DNA of 64,000 nucleotides, taken from positions 1 through 64,000 of the forward strand of contig JBBQFD010000001.1 in NCBI GenBank assembly GCA_038321575.1. Direction: 5' to 3'. The position numbers were made by a program, and so were the translations under genes. This DNA comes from JBBQFD01 sp038321575. Its GTDB lineage: Bacteria > Bacillota_I > Bacilli_A > RF39 > UBA660. The notes below the pieces were generated by a model. It had not been told where the DNA came from and ran no database searches. It saw only the letters and a list, made by a program, of their open reading frames with translations. Numbering within the stretch: position 1 is the first letter of the stretch; every line of letters begins with the position of its first letter. Below are positions 9,330-17,499 of the stretch, one piece after another.

Positions 9330-9632
9330 ATGAAAAAATTTACGATGCGTGATGAAGAATTTGTATGTGAAAACTGTGGTATAAAAGTATCTAAACTTGA
9401 GTATACAGCTCGTGATCATTGTCCTAGTTGTCTATATTCAAAACATGTTGACTTAAACCCTGGTGACCGTTTAAATGATTGCTTAGGGCTATTAGAACCG
9501 ATTGGGATTGAGAAATTTAAAAACACTTATAAAATAATCTATAAGTGTCATAAATGTAAGGGCATTCATAAGAACATTATGGCAGATGATGATAACATGG
9601 ATTTAATAATTGAATTATCTAAAATAAACTAA
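9330..9632 (+). CDS. RNHCP-domain zinc-ribbon protein
   Basis: A 100-residue protein matching the RNHCP family: two CxxC knuckles (CENC and CHKC) frame a core RDHCPSCLYSKHVD that carries the family-naming motif, here with Asp for Asn. The paired cysteines suggest a zinc ribbon. The biochemical role is not known; a nucleic-acid or translation link has been supposed from its fold. The ATG at 9330 follows AGGTGA at 9320-9325, so I prefer it to the in-frame TTG at 9315. It diverges from scpA and converges on the next gene through a shared terminator. Confidence 0.88.
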   Translation: MKKFTMRDEEFVCENCGIKVSKLEYTARDHCPSCLYSKHVDLNPGDRLNDCLGLLEPIGIEKFKNTYKIIYKCHKCKGIHKNIMADDDNMDLIIELSKIN

Positions 9633-9633
9633 A

Positions 9634-9654
9634 AAAAAGGACTAAGTCCTTTTT
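9634..9654. terminator. Bidirectional terminator between convergent genes
   Basis: A stem of A5-GGAC paired to GTCC-T5 around a 3-base loop gives a T run on either strand. It serves the RNHCP gene and the tail-anchored protein gene. Confidence 0.8.
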
Positions 9655-10276
9655 ATTTTAAATTCTTAACTAAATCAGTTATATAAGGTAGAGCCACAAT
9701 GAAAGCTGTTAATATAATAAATAATACTACAATAAAGATTATTCCTACCTTATTGCTTTTTTCTTCACCATTAACATGACTAATTGAAGCATTGTTAACA
9801 ACTGCATCCGGATTAATCGCTTGTTTAGCTAATAATAAAGTATTATCTAACTCATCACTTAAATCAGGGCTTTCTACATTAACTAATTGATCAACATTAG
9901 TAGTCACTTCAATTGCTGGTTCATTTACCACAACTGGCGTTACCACTGGTTGGACAACTGGTTCTTCTGTATTAAAGATATTAATTGGATCTGGAACCAT
10001 TGTTTTTTCAATTACTTCTGGTTCACCAAAAAATATATTAGCATTTGTTGATAACGAATTATCAGCCGTATATGTAGTATCTGCATAAGTAGTTGGTTGC
10101 ACAATTGGAGCTACTGTTGGTTGAACAACTGGTTCTATAACTGGTTGTGCAATTGGAGCTACTGTTGGTTGAACAACTGGCGCTTCTGCAAACAATACTT
10201 CAACAGCTGGTGCTGCTACTTCTTCCACGTCATCAATTATTTCAATATCATCATCTAAATTAATTTTATCGTTCAT
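9653..10276 (-). CDS. Acidic, proline-repeat, C-terminal tail-anchored protein
   Basis: In this 207-residue protein an acidic N-terminus (DDDIEIIDDVEE) leads into imperfect repeats of the type VVQPTVAPI(A/V)QP (about residues 30-65 and again near 105-120). A linker and one hydrophobic segment of about 24 residues follow just before the C-terminus, ending in a short lysine tail. There is no signal peptide, so the bulk should stay in the cytoplasm with the protein anchored by its tail. No family is recognised. The gene at 19890-20702 has the same overall build with a different sequence. Confidence 0.75.
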   Translation of the reverse strand: MNDKINLDDDIEIIDDVEEVAAPAVEVLFAEAPVVQPTVAPIAQPVIEPVVQPTVAPIVQPTTYADTTYTADNSLSTNANIFFGEPEVIEKTMVPDPINIFNTEEPVVQPVVTPVVVNEPAIEVTTNVDQLVNVESPDLSDELDNTLLLAKQAINPDAVVNNASISHVNGEEKSNKVGIIFIVVLFIILTAFIVALPYITDLVKNLK

Positions 10277-10339
10277 AATTATAACCTCTCTTTACTCTAC
10301 CTTGATTATACCAAATATTACAACTAATTAAAAGAGTTA

Positions 10340-11128
10340 TTATAGAGTTAATTCTTTTTTATTATAATTATAATAAATACCTATTATTGATAACAAAATA
10401 ATTATTAATGACAATATCAAATATCCTATGTTCATATGATTATTTACTAAAATAAATCTGGCATTAAAATACTCAAATGGTGAGATATATTTTAAGAAAT
10501 CAATCTTATCGCTCATCATTGATATTGTTTGAATAAAATATGTACCTAAAACAAGACCTAAACTAATACCCATCATCTTCTTAGTTTTATTATAATAGGT
10601 ACTTATGAATAATGTCAGGAAGAAAAACACATATTGCATCATTAATGGAGCTATTGATAGATAAAACCATTTACTAAATTGCAAAGAATGGCTTAAACTA
10701 AAACTAGTATAAGTCATTAAACCAATTAATAAATTAAAAATAAAAATATATATAACCCCAACTATGATTTTATCCGTAATAATCTTATTACGACTAATTG
10801 GTTTTGAATATAAGAATTCAATTGTCTTATCACTTTCTTCTTTAAGTAAAATATTAGCGCCCATTATCGATGCATAACAACCACCAATAATTGTAATCAT
10901 CATATACCCTTCAGTGGCAAACCAACCAAAGACAGAGCCGACACTAACAATGTCCATATTGAACATCTTCAATACATTCGGTGGGAAGCTCTTTAGAAAT
11001 TGATCTAATTGACTAGATTGTAAATTCATAGCTGGATATATTAAAAATACCGTTATTAATATGAATATAATAATTGATGTCCATATAATTAAACTCTTTA
11101 AATTTAATTTAAATTCTCTTTTTAACAT
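10340..11128 (-). CDS. ABC-2 type transporter permease
   Basis: A 262-residue integral membrane protein with about six spans. It starts with a basic cytoplasmic end and first span (SLIIWTSIIIFILITVFLIY). A conserved cytoplasmic loop carries EESDKTIEFLYSKPISRN, the usual ABC-2 signature where the permease meets the ATPase. Its ATPase partner ends 8 bases upstream and is co-transcribed. Two-gene exporters of this form move lipids, peptides or polysaccharide; the substrate cannot be inferred. It fits the ABC2_membrane_2/NatB-like group. Confidence 0.9.
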   Translation of the reverse strand: MLKREFKLNLKSLIIWTSIIIFILITVFLIYPAMNLQSSQLDQFLKSFPPNVLKMFNMDIVSVGSVFGWFATEGYMMITIIGGCYASIMGANILLKEESDKTIEFLYSKPISRNKIITDKIIVGVIYIFIFNLLIGLMTYTSFSLSHSLQFSKWFYLSIAPLMMQYVFFFLTLFISTYYNKTKKMMGISLGLVLGTYFIQTISMMSDKIDFLKYISPFEYFNARFILVNNHMNIGYLILSLIIILLSIIGIYYNYNKKELTL

Positions 11129-11136
11129 ATTTCCTC

Positions 11137-12000
11137 CTATTTATAATAATGCATAAATACTTCTTCAAGTGTTGGTTCTTCAATTAATAACACTATAATA
11201 TTAATCTCACTAATAATTTTAATCAAATCATTAATATTGCCTTTATATATAAAGACAATCTTATCATTATTTTTTTCTTTAATAACAATATCTTTCATTG
11301 GCAGTAATAAGCGTTTATATTCATCACTTATGATTGTTACAATGCTAAAATCACTCTTTGTAATCTTATCCATTTCCTCAATCTTAATAAGATGACCACC
11401 CTTAATAATCCCAACACGATTACAAATACGTTTTACTTCTCCTAAAATATGTGATGAGAAGAAAATAGTTGCCCCGCGTTTTTGTTCTTCTTTTAATAGT
11501 TCAAAAAATACTTCTTGCATCAAAGGATCAAGACCACTAGTTGGTTCATCTAAAATAAGTAATTTTGGACTATGCATTAACGCTAAAATAATCCCAACTT
11601 TTTTTAAGTTCCCAAATGATAATTCATCAATTTTTTTGGTACTATCAACTTCTAATTTTTTAACTAAATAAGCAATACGTGTTTTTAAATCTTGTTTATA
11701 AAAAGTTGCGTTATATTCTAACATTGCTTTAACTGTTAAATCATCATATAGTTGAACTTCAGCTGGTAAATAACCAACAATTTCTTTTATTTTAATATTT
11801 TCCTTAGTATTAATGCCATCAATATATATTTCACCACTGTTTTTATTAATCATATTCATAATTGCCCTGATAGTAGTACTTTTACCACTCCCATTAGGCC
11901 CAATAAATCCAAATATCTCACCAGTTTTAAGTTTTAAACTGAGATCTTCCACCCCAAGAGTCTTACCATAATATTTTGTTAGTTTTTCTATCTTTAGCAT
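11137..12000 (-). CDS. ABC transporter ATP-binding protein
   Basis: A 287-residue ATPase with Walker A GPNGSGKST (about residues 34-42), Q-loop region, signature LSFGNLKKVG (about 125), Walker B LLILDEPTSGLD and switch His in SSHILGEV. The signature is LSFGN rather than LSGGQ, a variation seen in this subfamily. The C-terminal 75 residues form the small regulatory domain common in drug/antibiotic-type ABC-2 ATPases. It pairs with the permease gene directly downstream. Confidence 0.93.
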   Translation of the reverse strand: MLKIEKLTKYYGKTLGVEDLSLKLKTGEIFGFIGPNGSGKSTTIRAIMNMINKNSGEIYIDGINTKENIKIKEIVGYLPAEVQLYDDLTVKAMLEYNATFYKQDLKTRIAYLVKKLEVDSTKKIDELSFGNLKKVGIILALMHSPKLLILDEPTSGLDPLMQEVFFELLKEEQKRGATIFFSSHILGEVKRICNRVGIIKGGHLIKIEEMDKITKSDFSIVTIISDEYKRLLLPMKDIVIKEKNNDKIVFIYKGNINDLIKIISEINIIVLLIEEPTLEEVFMHYYK

Positions 12001-12045
12001 TTTATCACCTATTTGAATTATACTCTAAAGTGGCTTTAATTTCAA

Positions 12046-12068
12046 TAAAAAAGCAGATTACTCTGCTT
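12046..12068 (-). terminator. Terminator of mraY
   Basis: A 7-bp stem (12051-12057 with 12062-12068) followed by a T run on the minus strand overlaps the mraY stop. Confidence 0.75.
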
Positions 12069-13059
12069 ATATCCAAACCGCAAATAAGATAGCGGCCATA
12101 CTTAATATTAATCCTACAACCCAGAACATTTTAACAATATCACGTTCATCCCATCCTAATTTCTCAAAATGATGATGTAGTGGTGCCATTAAGAATACTT
12201 TTTTATTAAAGTATCTGCCCGCTATCATTTGAATTATACTTGATAAAGTTTCAATAACAAAGACACCAGCTACCACTATTAATGTAACTTCATGACTTGT
12301 TAAAATAGCGACCGCGGCTAAGGTTGCCCCTAGTGATAATGAACCAGTATCGCCCATAAATATTTTAGCAGGATGAGTATTGAATAATAAGAAGCCAAAT
12401 AATGATCCAACTAGAATAAAACAGAAGATTGCTATATCAGTATTACCTGCTGCCCATGTTGAATTCCAACTAATCATCCCAAAGGCAATAAAAGCAATGG
12501 CTGATAAACCAGCCGCAAGCCCATCTAAACCATCAGTTAAATTAACAGCATTACTACTAGCAACTAATACAAATAATAAGAATATTCCATAGAACCATCC
12601 CATATTAATTGCAATACCTAAAGTATGAATATTTAATACTGGATCTAATCCACTTTGAGTAAAGATATAGAAGAAAATAATTGCAATAAATAATTGACCA
12701 AATAGTTTTTGCATTTCGCTTAATCCAAAATTATTTTTTCTTTTAATAATTAAATAATCATCTATAAAACCAAGGGCTGCGTAAGCTACAAAGACAAATA
12801 AAACAATAAGTAAATTATCAGAGAACTCTATTTTATTCATAAATAGAAGGATCACTGCGGTTAATAAGGTTGGTATAATGAAAATTAAACCACCCATGGT
12901 TGGTGTCCCATCTTTTTTAGCGTGCTTGTCTTCTAAAAAAACACTTACTTTTTGTCTAACATTCATTTTTTTTAATAAGGGTATTGCTATTAAACCAGTT
13001 ATAACTGATAAAACAAACCCAATCATTAACGCTAAAATAGCTTTTGCTAATATTAACAC
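12067..13059 (-). CDS. mraY: Phospho-N-acetylmuramoyl-pentapeptide-transferase
   Basis: MraY moves phospho-MurNAc-pentapeptide onto undecaprenyl phosphate, giving lipid I, on the inner face of the membrane. The 330 residues and ten predicted spans match the family. Motifs seen: KKDGTPTMGG near residue 50, the Asp pair in GFIDDYLIIKRKN, NLTDGLDGLA, the catalytic FMGDTGSLSLG and the HHHFEKLGW loop. The start is a GTG after GGAGTGATGTT. An extended -10 (TGTTATAAT) lies at 13092-13100. With murE next to it and LtaS downstream, it shows a wall-making cell. Confidence 0.97.
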   Translation of the reverse strand: MLILAKAILALMIGFVLSVITGLIAIPLLKKMNVRQKVSVFLEDKHAKKDGTPTMGGLIFIIPTLLTAVILLFMNKIEFSDNLLIVLFVFVAYAALGFIDDYLIIKRKNNFGLSEMQKLFGQLFIAIIFFYIFTQSGLDPVLNIHTLGIAINMGWFYGIFLLFVLVASSNAVNLTDGLDGLAAGLSAIAFIAFGMISWNSTWAAGNTDIAIFCFILVGSLFGFLLFNTHPAKIFMGDTGSLSLGATLAAVAILTSHEVTLIVVAGVFVIETLSSIIQMIAGRYFNKKVFLMAPLHHHFEKLGWDERDIVKMFWVVGLILSMAAILFAVWI

Positions 13060-13091
13060 AACATCACTCCTAATTCTTTTAAGGTATAACT

Positions 13092-13100
13092 ATTATAACA
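13092..13100 (-). promoter_or_regulatory. Extended -10 promoter of mraY
   Basis: The minus strand reads TGTTATAAT, 33 bases before the GTG start. The murE terminator lies further upstream, so mraY seems to be transcribed on its own. Confidence 0.5.
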
Positions 13101-13164
13101 TTCTAAAGGACTATTTGTATATCTTAAACAGAAATTTTATAGATTACTTGTCAACTAATTGTAG

Positions 13165-13195
13165 AAAAAATCATATCTTTTAGATATGATTTTTT
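13165..13195 (-). terminator. Strong terminator of murE
   Basis: A 14-bp perfect inverted repeat (13165-13178 with 13182-13195) with A6 and T6 ends. The murE stop codon lies within it. Confidence 0.85.
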
Positions 13196-14541
13196 AAATA
13201 TTCACTTACTGTTTCAAAATCATTAAATGGTATTTTATGATCTTTCATAATAATAAATTCTTCATGACCTTTACCTAATATTAATAACATATCGTTTTCA
13301 GTCAGCATATCAATGCCTTTTGCAATCGCTTTAGCGCGATCAAGTTCAACTATATAATTAGTTTTATCAGAACCAGCAATCATGTCATTGATAATTTGTT
13401 GTTCATCTTCGGTATGTGGATCTTCATTAGTAATAATTGCCAAATCGGCAGCATTCGTAACCATCTTTGTCATAATGGGGCGTTTTAAACGATCACGATC
13501 ACCAGTACAACCAAATACTACATATAATTTACCAACTAAAACCTTCTTAGCAATTTCTAAAATCTTTTCAATTGCATCTGGTGTATGAGCGTAATCGATA
13601 ATAATCATATTATTTTTATAATTAATTATTTGCATACGTCCTGGCGGCGCTTTTAAAACGGGGATCATTTTACTAATATCTTTATAGCCCATTTCATACA
13701 TTAAAGCAATTACTAATAATAAATTATATAAGTTGTATTTACCAATTAAAGTGGTTTCTGTATTATAAACTTCATCTTTATATTGATAAGTAAAAGTTGT
13801 ATTTTGACTACTCATTTTATAATCAGTAATTCTAAAATCACCACCATTAATACCATATGTATAATTTTGTTTATCTGGTAATAAGAAGTAATTCTTATAA
13901 GCATCATCAAAATTAACAATTGCCTTACCATCTGTTTTTAATTTTTTAAATAATCTTTGTTTGTCAATCGCATAATTTTCCATTGTTAAATGGAAATCTA
14001 AATGATCTTGGGTCAGATTAGTGAACGCAGCATAATCGAACTCTAAACCATCAACTCTTTTATATGCTAAGCCTTGACTACTTAATTCCATAACCATATT
14101 AACACAACCCGCTGCTTTCGCATCAAGCATCATATTATATAGTGCTATTAAATCGGGGGTGGTATTATCTAAACGATTTATTTTATCAATAATATAAAAA
14201 CCAATTGTTCCTATATAGGCTGTCTTTTCGCCTAATTGATTTAACATATTGTGTACTAAAAAAGCACAAGTAGTCTTACCATTGGTTCCTGTAATACCAA
14301 TAAAACGCATCGTTGCAATATCACTACCATATGTATCTTTTAAATATTTAATTAAATATTCCCTAGTATCGGTTACAATTAAAGCATCAACGCTGTAAGT
14401 ACCTTCCTCAGCAATTATACGAGTAGCACCATTTTTGATAGCAGCATCAATATATGAATGGCCATCACTTTCAACACCGCGCAAAGCAATAAAAGTATCC
14501 CCTGGGACTACTTTTCTAGAATCATCTTTAATGTTCATCAT
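13180..14541 (-). CDS. murE: UDP-N-acetylmuramyl-tripeptide synthetase (MurE), short N-terminus
   Basis: MurE adds the third amino acid, diaminopimelate or lysine, to UDP-MurNAc-L-Ala-D-Glu. The Mur ligase ATP loop GITGTNGKTT is at about residues 82-91; the carbamylated-Lys region and C-terminal domain follow. The family's DSRKVVPGDTFIALRG segment normally starts near residue 30 but begins here at residue 7, so the first strand-helix unit is missing (453 residues against about 490). AGGAG lies 7 bases before the ATG, and a stop occurs just upstream, so the short form is real. The substrate loop reads EDPHTED rather than the DNPR of DAP-specific enzymes, so the amino acid added is open. Confidence 0.93.
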   Translation of the reverse strand: MMNIKDDSRKVVPGDTFIALRGVESDGHSYIDAAIKNGATRIIAEEGTYSVDALIVTDTREYLIKYLKDTYGSDIATMRFIGITGTNGKTTCAFLVHNMLNQLGEKTAYIGTIGFYIIDKINRLDNTTPDLIALYNMMLDAKAAGCVNMVMELSSQGLAYKRVDGLEFDYAAFTNLTQDHLDFHLTMENYAIDKQRLFKKLKTDGKAIVNFDDAYKNYFLLPDKQNYTYGINGGDFRITDYKMSSQNTTFTYQYKDEVYNTETTLIGKYNLYNLLLVIALMYEMGYKDISKMIPVLKAPPGRMQIINYKNNMIIIDYAHTPDAIEKILEIAKKVLVGKLYVVFGCTGDRDRLKRPIMTKMVTNAADLAIITNEDPHTEDEQQIINDMIAGSDKTNYIVELDRAKAIAKGIDMLTENDMLLILGKGHEEFIIMKDHKIPFNDFETVSEYLKNHI

Positions 14542-14602
14542 ACAACCACTCCTATTACTAATATTTTACTATAATTAACTATTAATAACAACCAACTATA
14601 AC

Positions 14603-14629
14603 AAAAATAGAGTGATGTTCACTCTATTT
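14603..14629 (-). terminator. Terminator of gltX
   Basis: A 10-bp stem (14605-14614 with 14620-14629) is followed by T on the minus strand. Confidence 0.8.
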
Positions 14630-16054
14630 ACTTAATCTGTTTATAATTACTTCTTTACCTAATAAATGAATTGTATCAGGTAATTCTGGTCCGTGCATTT
14701 GACCAGATACTTTAATTCTAATTGACATATATAATAATTTGCCTTTAGCACCACTTTTTTCTTTAGTATTATTGATAGCTATATTTACGTTATCAATTGT
14801 CCAACTATTAATACTATTTATTTCATCTTTAAAAACATTCAAAGTATTACTAATTGATGAATCACTATTCATAAATTCTAAAGCTTCACCACTAATTTCA
14901 ATATGTTCTTTAAAAAATAAATCCGTTAATAATACTATTTCTTTACCATATGATAAATGATTTTGATAAATCATAACTAATTCTTTAATCCATTCCCCAG
15001 TCTTACTATTTAAATCATAAGCAGCTTGTAAATGAGGAACAGTAATTGCTAATAACTCATCAATTGTAAGTTTCTTTATATAGTGAGCATTAACCCAATT
15101 TAGTTTTTTAACATCATATACCGCAGGTGATCTACTAATACGTTCTGGTGTAAATAACTTCGCTAATTCTTCTAAGCTAAATATTTCATCCGTCGTTTCA
15201 GGATTCCAACCAAGGAATGCTAAATAATTAACCACTGCTGCTGGTAAGTAACCATCGTTATATAAATCCATAAATGATGATGCTCCATGACGTTTACTTA
15301 ATTTTTGACCATCAGCACCAACTACCATTGGTAAATGAATATAGGCTGGTTTTTCCCATCCAAAAGCATCATAAATTAAATTATATTTAGGAGTTGATGA
15401 TAAATATTCATTACCTCTAATAACATGGGTGATAGCCATTAAATGATCATCAATTACATTGGCAAAATTATATGTTGGATAGCCATCTGATTTTAATAAG
15501 ATTTGATCTTCTAATAACTTATTTTCAATACTTATTTCACCATAGACAATATCTATAAAAGTACTTATACCGTCTTTTGGCATCATTTGACGAATAACAT
15601 ATGCTTCCCCATTACTAGTTTTAGTAATTATTTCTTCTTTAGTATATTTTTTACAAAACCCATCATATAAAAATGGTATTTTATTAGTATCAGCTACTGC
15701 TCTTAATTCATTAAGACGTTCTTCACTGCAAAAACAGTAATAAGCTTTCCCTAACTCAACTAATTTTAAAGCATACTCTTTATATAAAGGTAAGCGTTCA
15801 CTTTGAATATATGGTCCATATTCTCCCCCATTACGTGGGCCTTCATCAGGGCTTAAACCACATAAAGAACAAGTATCATAGATGAAATCAATAGCTCCTT
15901 CTACTTTACGTGTTTGATCAGTGTCTTCAATACGAAGAATAAAATCCCCATTATTGTGTTTAGCCACTAAATATTCAAATATAGCACTTCTTAAATTACC
16001 TACATGCATCATTCCTGTTGGACTTGGCGCAAATCTTGTTCTTACTTTTTCCAT
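14624..16054 (-). CDS. gltX: Glutamyl-tRNA synthetase
   Basis: A class I synthetase that charges tRNA-Glu (and, in many Bacillota, tRNA-Gln for later amidation). The HIGH-type motif is PSPTGMMHVGNLRSA at residues 11-25, and the KMSKS-type motif is KLSKRHG near 255. The length of 476 is normal for the discriminating or non-discriminating bacterial enzyme. No T-box leader is seen in the short gap upstream. A tRNA-Gln(TTG) gene is in the window, but the sequence does not say whether GltX charges it. The gene stands alone with its own terminator. Confidence 0.97.
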   Translation of the reverse strand: MEKVRTRFAPSPTGMMHVGNLRSAIFEYLVAKHNNGDFILRIEDTDQTRKVEGAIDFIYDTCSLCGLSPDEGPRNGGEYGPYIQSERLPLYKEYALKLVELGKAYYCFCSEERLNELRAVADTNKIPFLYDGFCKKYTKEEIITKTSNGEAYVIRQMMPKDGISTFIDIVYGEISIENKLLEDQILLKSDGYPTYNFANVIDDHLMAITHVIRGNEYLSSTPKYNLIYDAFGWEKPAYIHLPMVVGADGQKLSKRHGASSFMDLYNDGYLPAAVVNYLAFLGWNPETTDEIFSLEELAKLFTPERISRSPAVYDVKKLNWVNAHYIKKLTIDELLAITVPHLQAAYDLNSKTGEWIKELVMIYQNHLSYGKEIVLLTDLFFKEHIEISGEALEFMNSDSSISNTLNVFKDEINSINSWTIDNVNIAINNTKEKSGAKGKLLYMSIRIKVSGQMHGPELPDTIHLLGKEVIINRLSK

Positions 16055-16090
16055 TCATATCACCTCTTTAATTTTAACATAAAAACAAAG

Positions 16091-16113
16091 AAAAAAACAG
16101 TTTATAACTGTTT
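16091..16113 (-). terminator. Terminator of the 16102-16923 gene
   Basis: An 8-bp stem (16095-16102 with 16106-16113) is followed by T on the minus strand and overlaps the stop codon. Confidence 0.75.
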
Positions 16114-16923
16114 CCCTAATTTATTAGCTTTTACATTATCAAAATGTGCTTGAACATTATCAACTGATTTATACATATTTTGATTTGCTAAGAACTGTTC
16201 ACTACGACATGTTAAATATAAATTGAAATCAGCCACTTGTTCTTTAGTTAAATCTTCTTTATTAAAGAATAAATCAATTAATTGCATTTCAATTTCACCT
16301 AAATTACTTTTTTTAGTATCATGACGATTTTGCATATTATCATACATCGCTACTAATACTTCACTCTCAACTATTTCACCATAATGCTTAATTCCAGCTT
16401 TATTCAAAAACATATCAGGACTACTCTTTAAGAAACTACCTAAAATAACTTCAGTACCATATATTTTTTCAAATAAACGCGCAATAATCTTTTCATCATC
16501 ATATGGCGTAACATAATGATTTTCATTACCTACTGCTGATTCGGCTATGTTATCTAAAATACCTTGATGGAGAGGTTTTAAGACATTATAACCAGCTAAA
16601 CCAAGCTTTCCTGTATTATTTCTACTCATCGACACTAAAATTAATCCTTTAGCTAATAATAGATCGATATCACGTTCTTTAATGCTATCTAATTTAAAAT
16701 GGATTTTATTATTTTTAGGGTCGAAACTAACTTCTTGCAAATCATTAACTTCATCACTAACAACGTCTAATACTTCACTTGATTTACTAACATAGTTAAT
16801 ATCTATAAGTGATCCATAAGGAGAGTCACTTACCCTACCTAAAATCTTACCGCTGCGATCAATAAATTCACTGTTCAAGTCTTTAACAACTTGCATCTTT
16901 AGTAGTATTTCAGTATTTTCCAT
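16102..16923 (-). CDS. Cytoplasmic protein of unknown function
   Basis: A soluble 273-residue protein with no signal peptide or membrane span. It begins with a possible beta-rich section (up to about residue 110), passes a Tyr/Asp-rich loop (GNENHYVTPYDDEKI), and ends in a mainly helical, Asn/Gln-rich region. I recognise no family. Its upstream region is more elaborate than those of its neighbours: a consensus promoter at 17053-17081, a leader of about 120 bases with a possible short ORF, and two palindromic pairs built on ATTTCCC. That suggests tight regulation by something not visible here. Confidence 0.75.
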   Translation of the reverse strand: MENTEILLKMQVVKDLNSEFIDRSGKILGRVSDSPYGSLIDINYVSKSSEVLDVVSDEVNDLQEVSFDPKNNKIHFKLDSIKERDIDLLLAKGLILVSMSRNNTGKLGLAGYNVLKPLHQGILDNIAESAVGNENHYVTPYDDEKIIARLFEKIYGTEVILGSFLKSSPDMFLNKAGIKHYGEIVESEVLVAMYDNMQNRHDTKKSNLGEIEMQLIDLFFNKEDLTKEQVADFNLYLTCRSEQFLANQNMYKSVDNVQAHFDNVKANKLGKQL

Positions 16924-16958
16924 AAATCCACCACTTTCATTAAATTATAAAGTGTTTA

Positions 16959-17030
16959 TTATTTGAAATCCATTTCCCAGTCAGTTTTCACTCTGTATAT
17001 TGGTTGTGGGAAATAAAATTTCAGCAACAA
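16959..17030 (-). CDS. Possible leader ORF (23 codons) before the 16102-16923 gene
   Basis: Between the promoter at 17053 and the gene start at 16923, a short frame opens with TTG at 17030 or 17027 and ends at TAA 16959. GGAG precedes the two TTGs by 4 and 7 bases. The peptide would include FYFPQPIYRVKTDW, a composition more like real protein than random AT-rich DNA. It also contains the two halves of an ATTTCCCA/TGGGAAAT inverted repeat, so the RNA may fold there. It could be a regulatory upstream ORF or a small protein gene. The start is not ATG, so confidence is low. Confidence 0.3.
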   Translation of the reverse strand: MLLKFYFPQPIYRVKTDWEMDFK

Positions 17031-17052
17031 TATACTCCTTTAAATGAGTTCT

Positions 17053-17081
17053 ATTATATACTTAATTCTATTTTTTTTCAA
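17053..17081 (-). promoter_or_regulatory. Consensus sigma-A promoter for the 16102-16923 gene
   Basis: The minus strand reads TTGAAA (17081-17076), 17 bases, then TATAAT (17058-17053). This leaves a leader of about 120 bases. Confidence 0.75.
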
Positions 17082-17130
17082 GTCCTTTTTAGAAATTCAC
17101 ACCCATATATGATTTAATGTTGATTAATAT

Positions 17131-17155
17131 GGGAAATACTCATAAATAATTTCCC
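17131..17155. promoter_or_regulatory. GGGAAAT palindrome upstream of the promoter, possible operator
   Basis: GGGAAAT (17131-17137) and ATTTCCC (17149-17155) form an inverted repeat with an 11-base gap, 50 bases upstream of the -35. The same word forms another inverted pair in the leader at 16972-16979 and 17007-17014. The repetition on both sides of one promoter suggests a dimeric regulator, but none is identified. Confidence 0.4.
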
Positions 17156-17174
17156 AAATATAATTTAAGAAAAG

Positions 17175-17200
17175 AAAAAAACATGAATTATTCATGTTTT
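17175..17200 (-). terminator. Terminator of the SHOCT gene
   Basis: A 10-bp stem (17178-17187 with 17191-17200) around a 3-base loop is followed by T on the minus strand. Confidence 0.8.
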
Positions 17201-17441
17201 AAGATAGTAAATCTTTTTTAGAAAGATATTCTTTTTCCTCTATCTCCCCACGCGCTAGACGCATTTTTAATTCATCAAGAGCCGAATTGGATTTATTTGA
17301 TTCCATATGTTTCATTAGTTCTTTTATTAATATAAATAATAATCCTACAATTAGGATAAAGCTAAACATTCCTAAACCTAAATGAATCCAAGGGCCCATA
17401 CCTGATGCGTAGTCACCTACTGCGTAACGCCCATACATCAT
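17199..17441 (-). CDS. Small membrane protein with SHOCT domain
   Basis: An 80-residue protein. Residues 1-20 are short and Gly/Tyr-rich, a single span follows (about 20-43), and the C-terminus has the SHOCT pattern (short C-terminal domain: ALDELKMRLARGEIEEKEYL). SHOCT domains occur at the ends of many membrane and stress proteins and probably mediate oligomerisation. GGAGGTG lies 5 bases before the ATG. The promoter (-10 at 17465-17470) is preceded by a tandem direct repeat at 17479-17496 with the same geometry as the one ahead of the two-component operon at 28.9 kb, so it is probably activated by that response regulator. Confidence 0.85.
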   Translation of the reverse strand: MMYGRYAVGDYASGMGPWIHLGLGMFSFILIVGLLFILIKELMKHMESNKSNSALDELKMRLARGEIEEKEYLSKKDLLS

Positions 17442-17464
17442 AGTAACACCTCCTTGTTTACTTA

Positions 17465-17496
17465 ATCATAACAGGAGATTGTGTCATAATTATGTC
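17465..17496 (-). promoter_or_regulatory. Response-regulator-type direct repeat and -10 for the SHOCT gene
   Basis: The minus strand reads GACATAA-TTAT-GACACAA (17496-17479), 8 bases, then TATGAT with an upstream TG (-10, 17470-17465). No recognisable -35 is present. Seven-bp repeats with an 11-bp pitch next to the -10 are the arrangement used by OmpR/PhoB-family activators. The same layout occurs at 28899-28930. Confidence 0.65.
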
Positions 17497-17499
17497 TTA

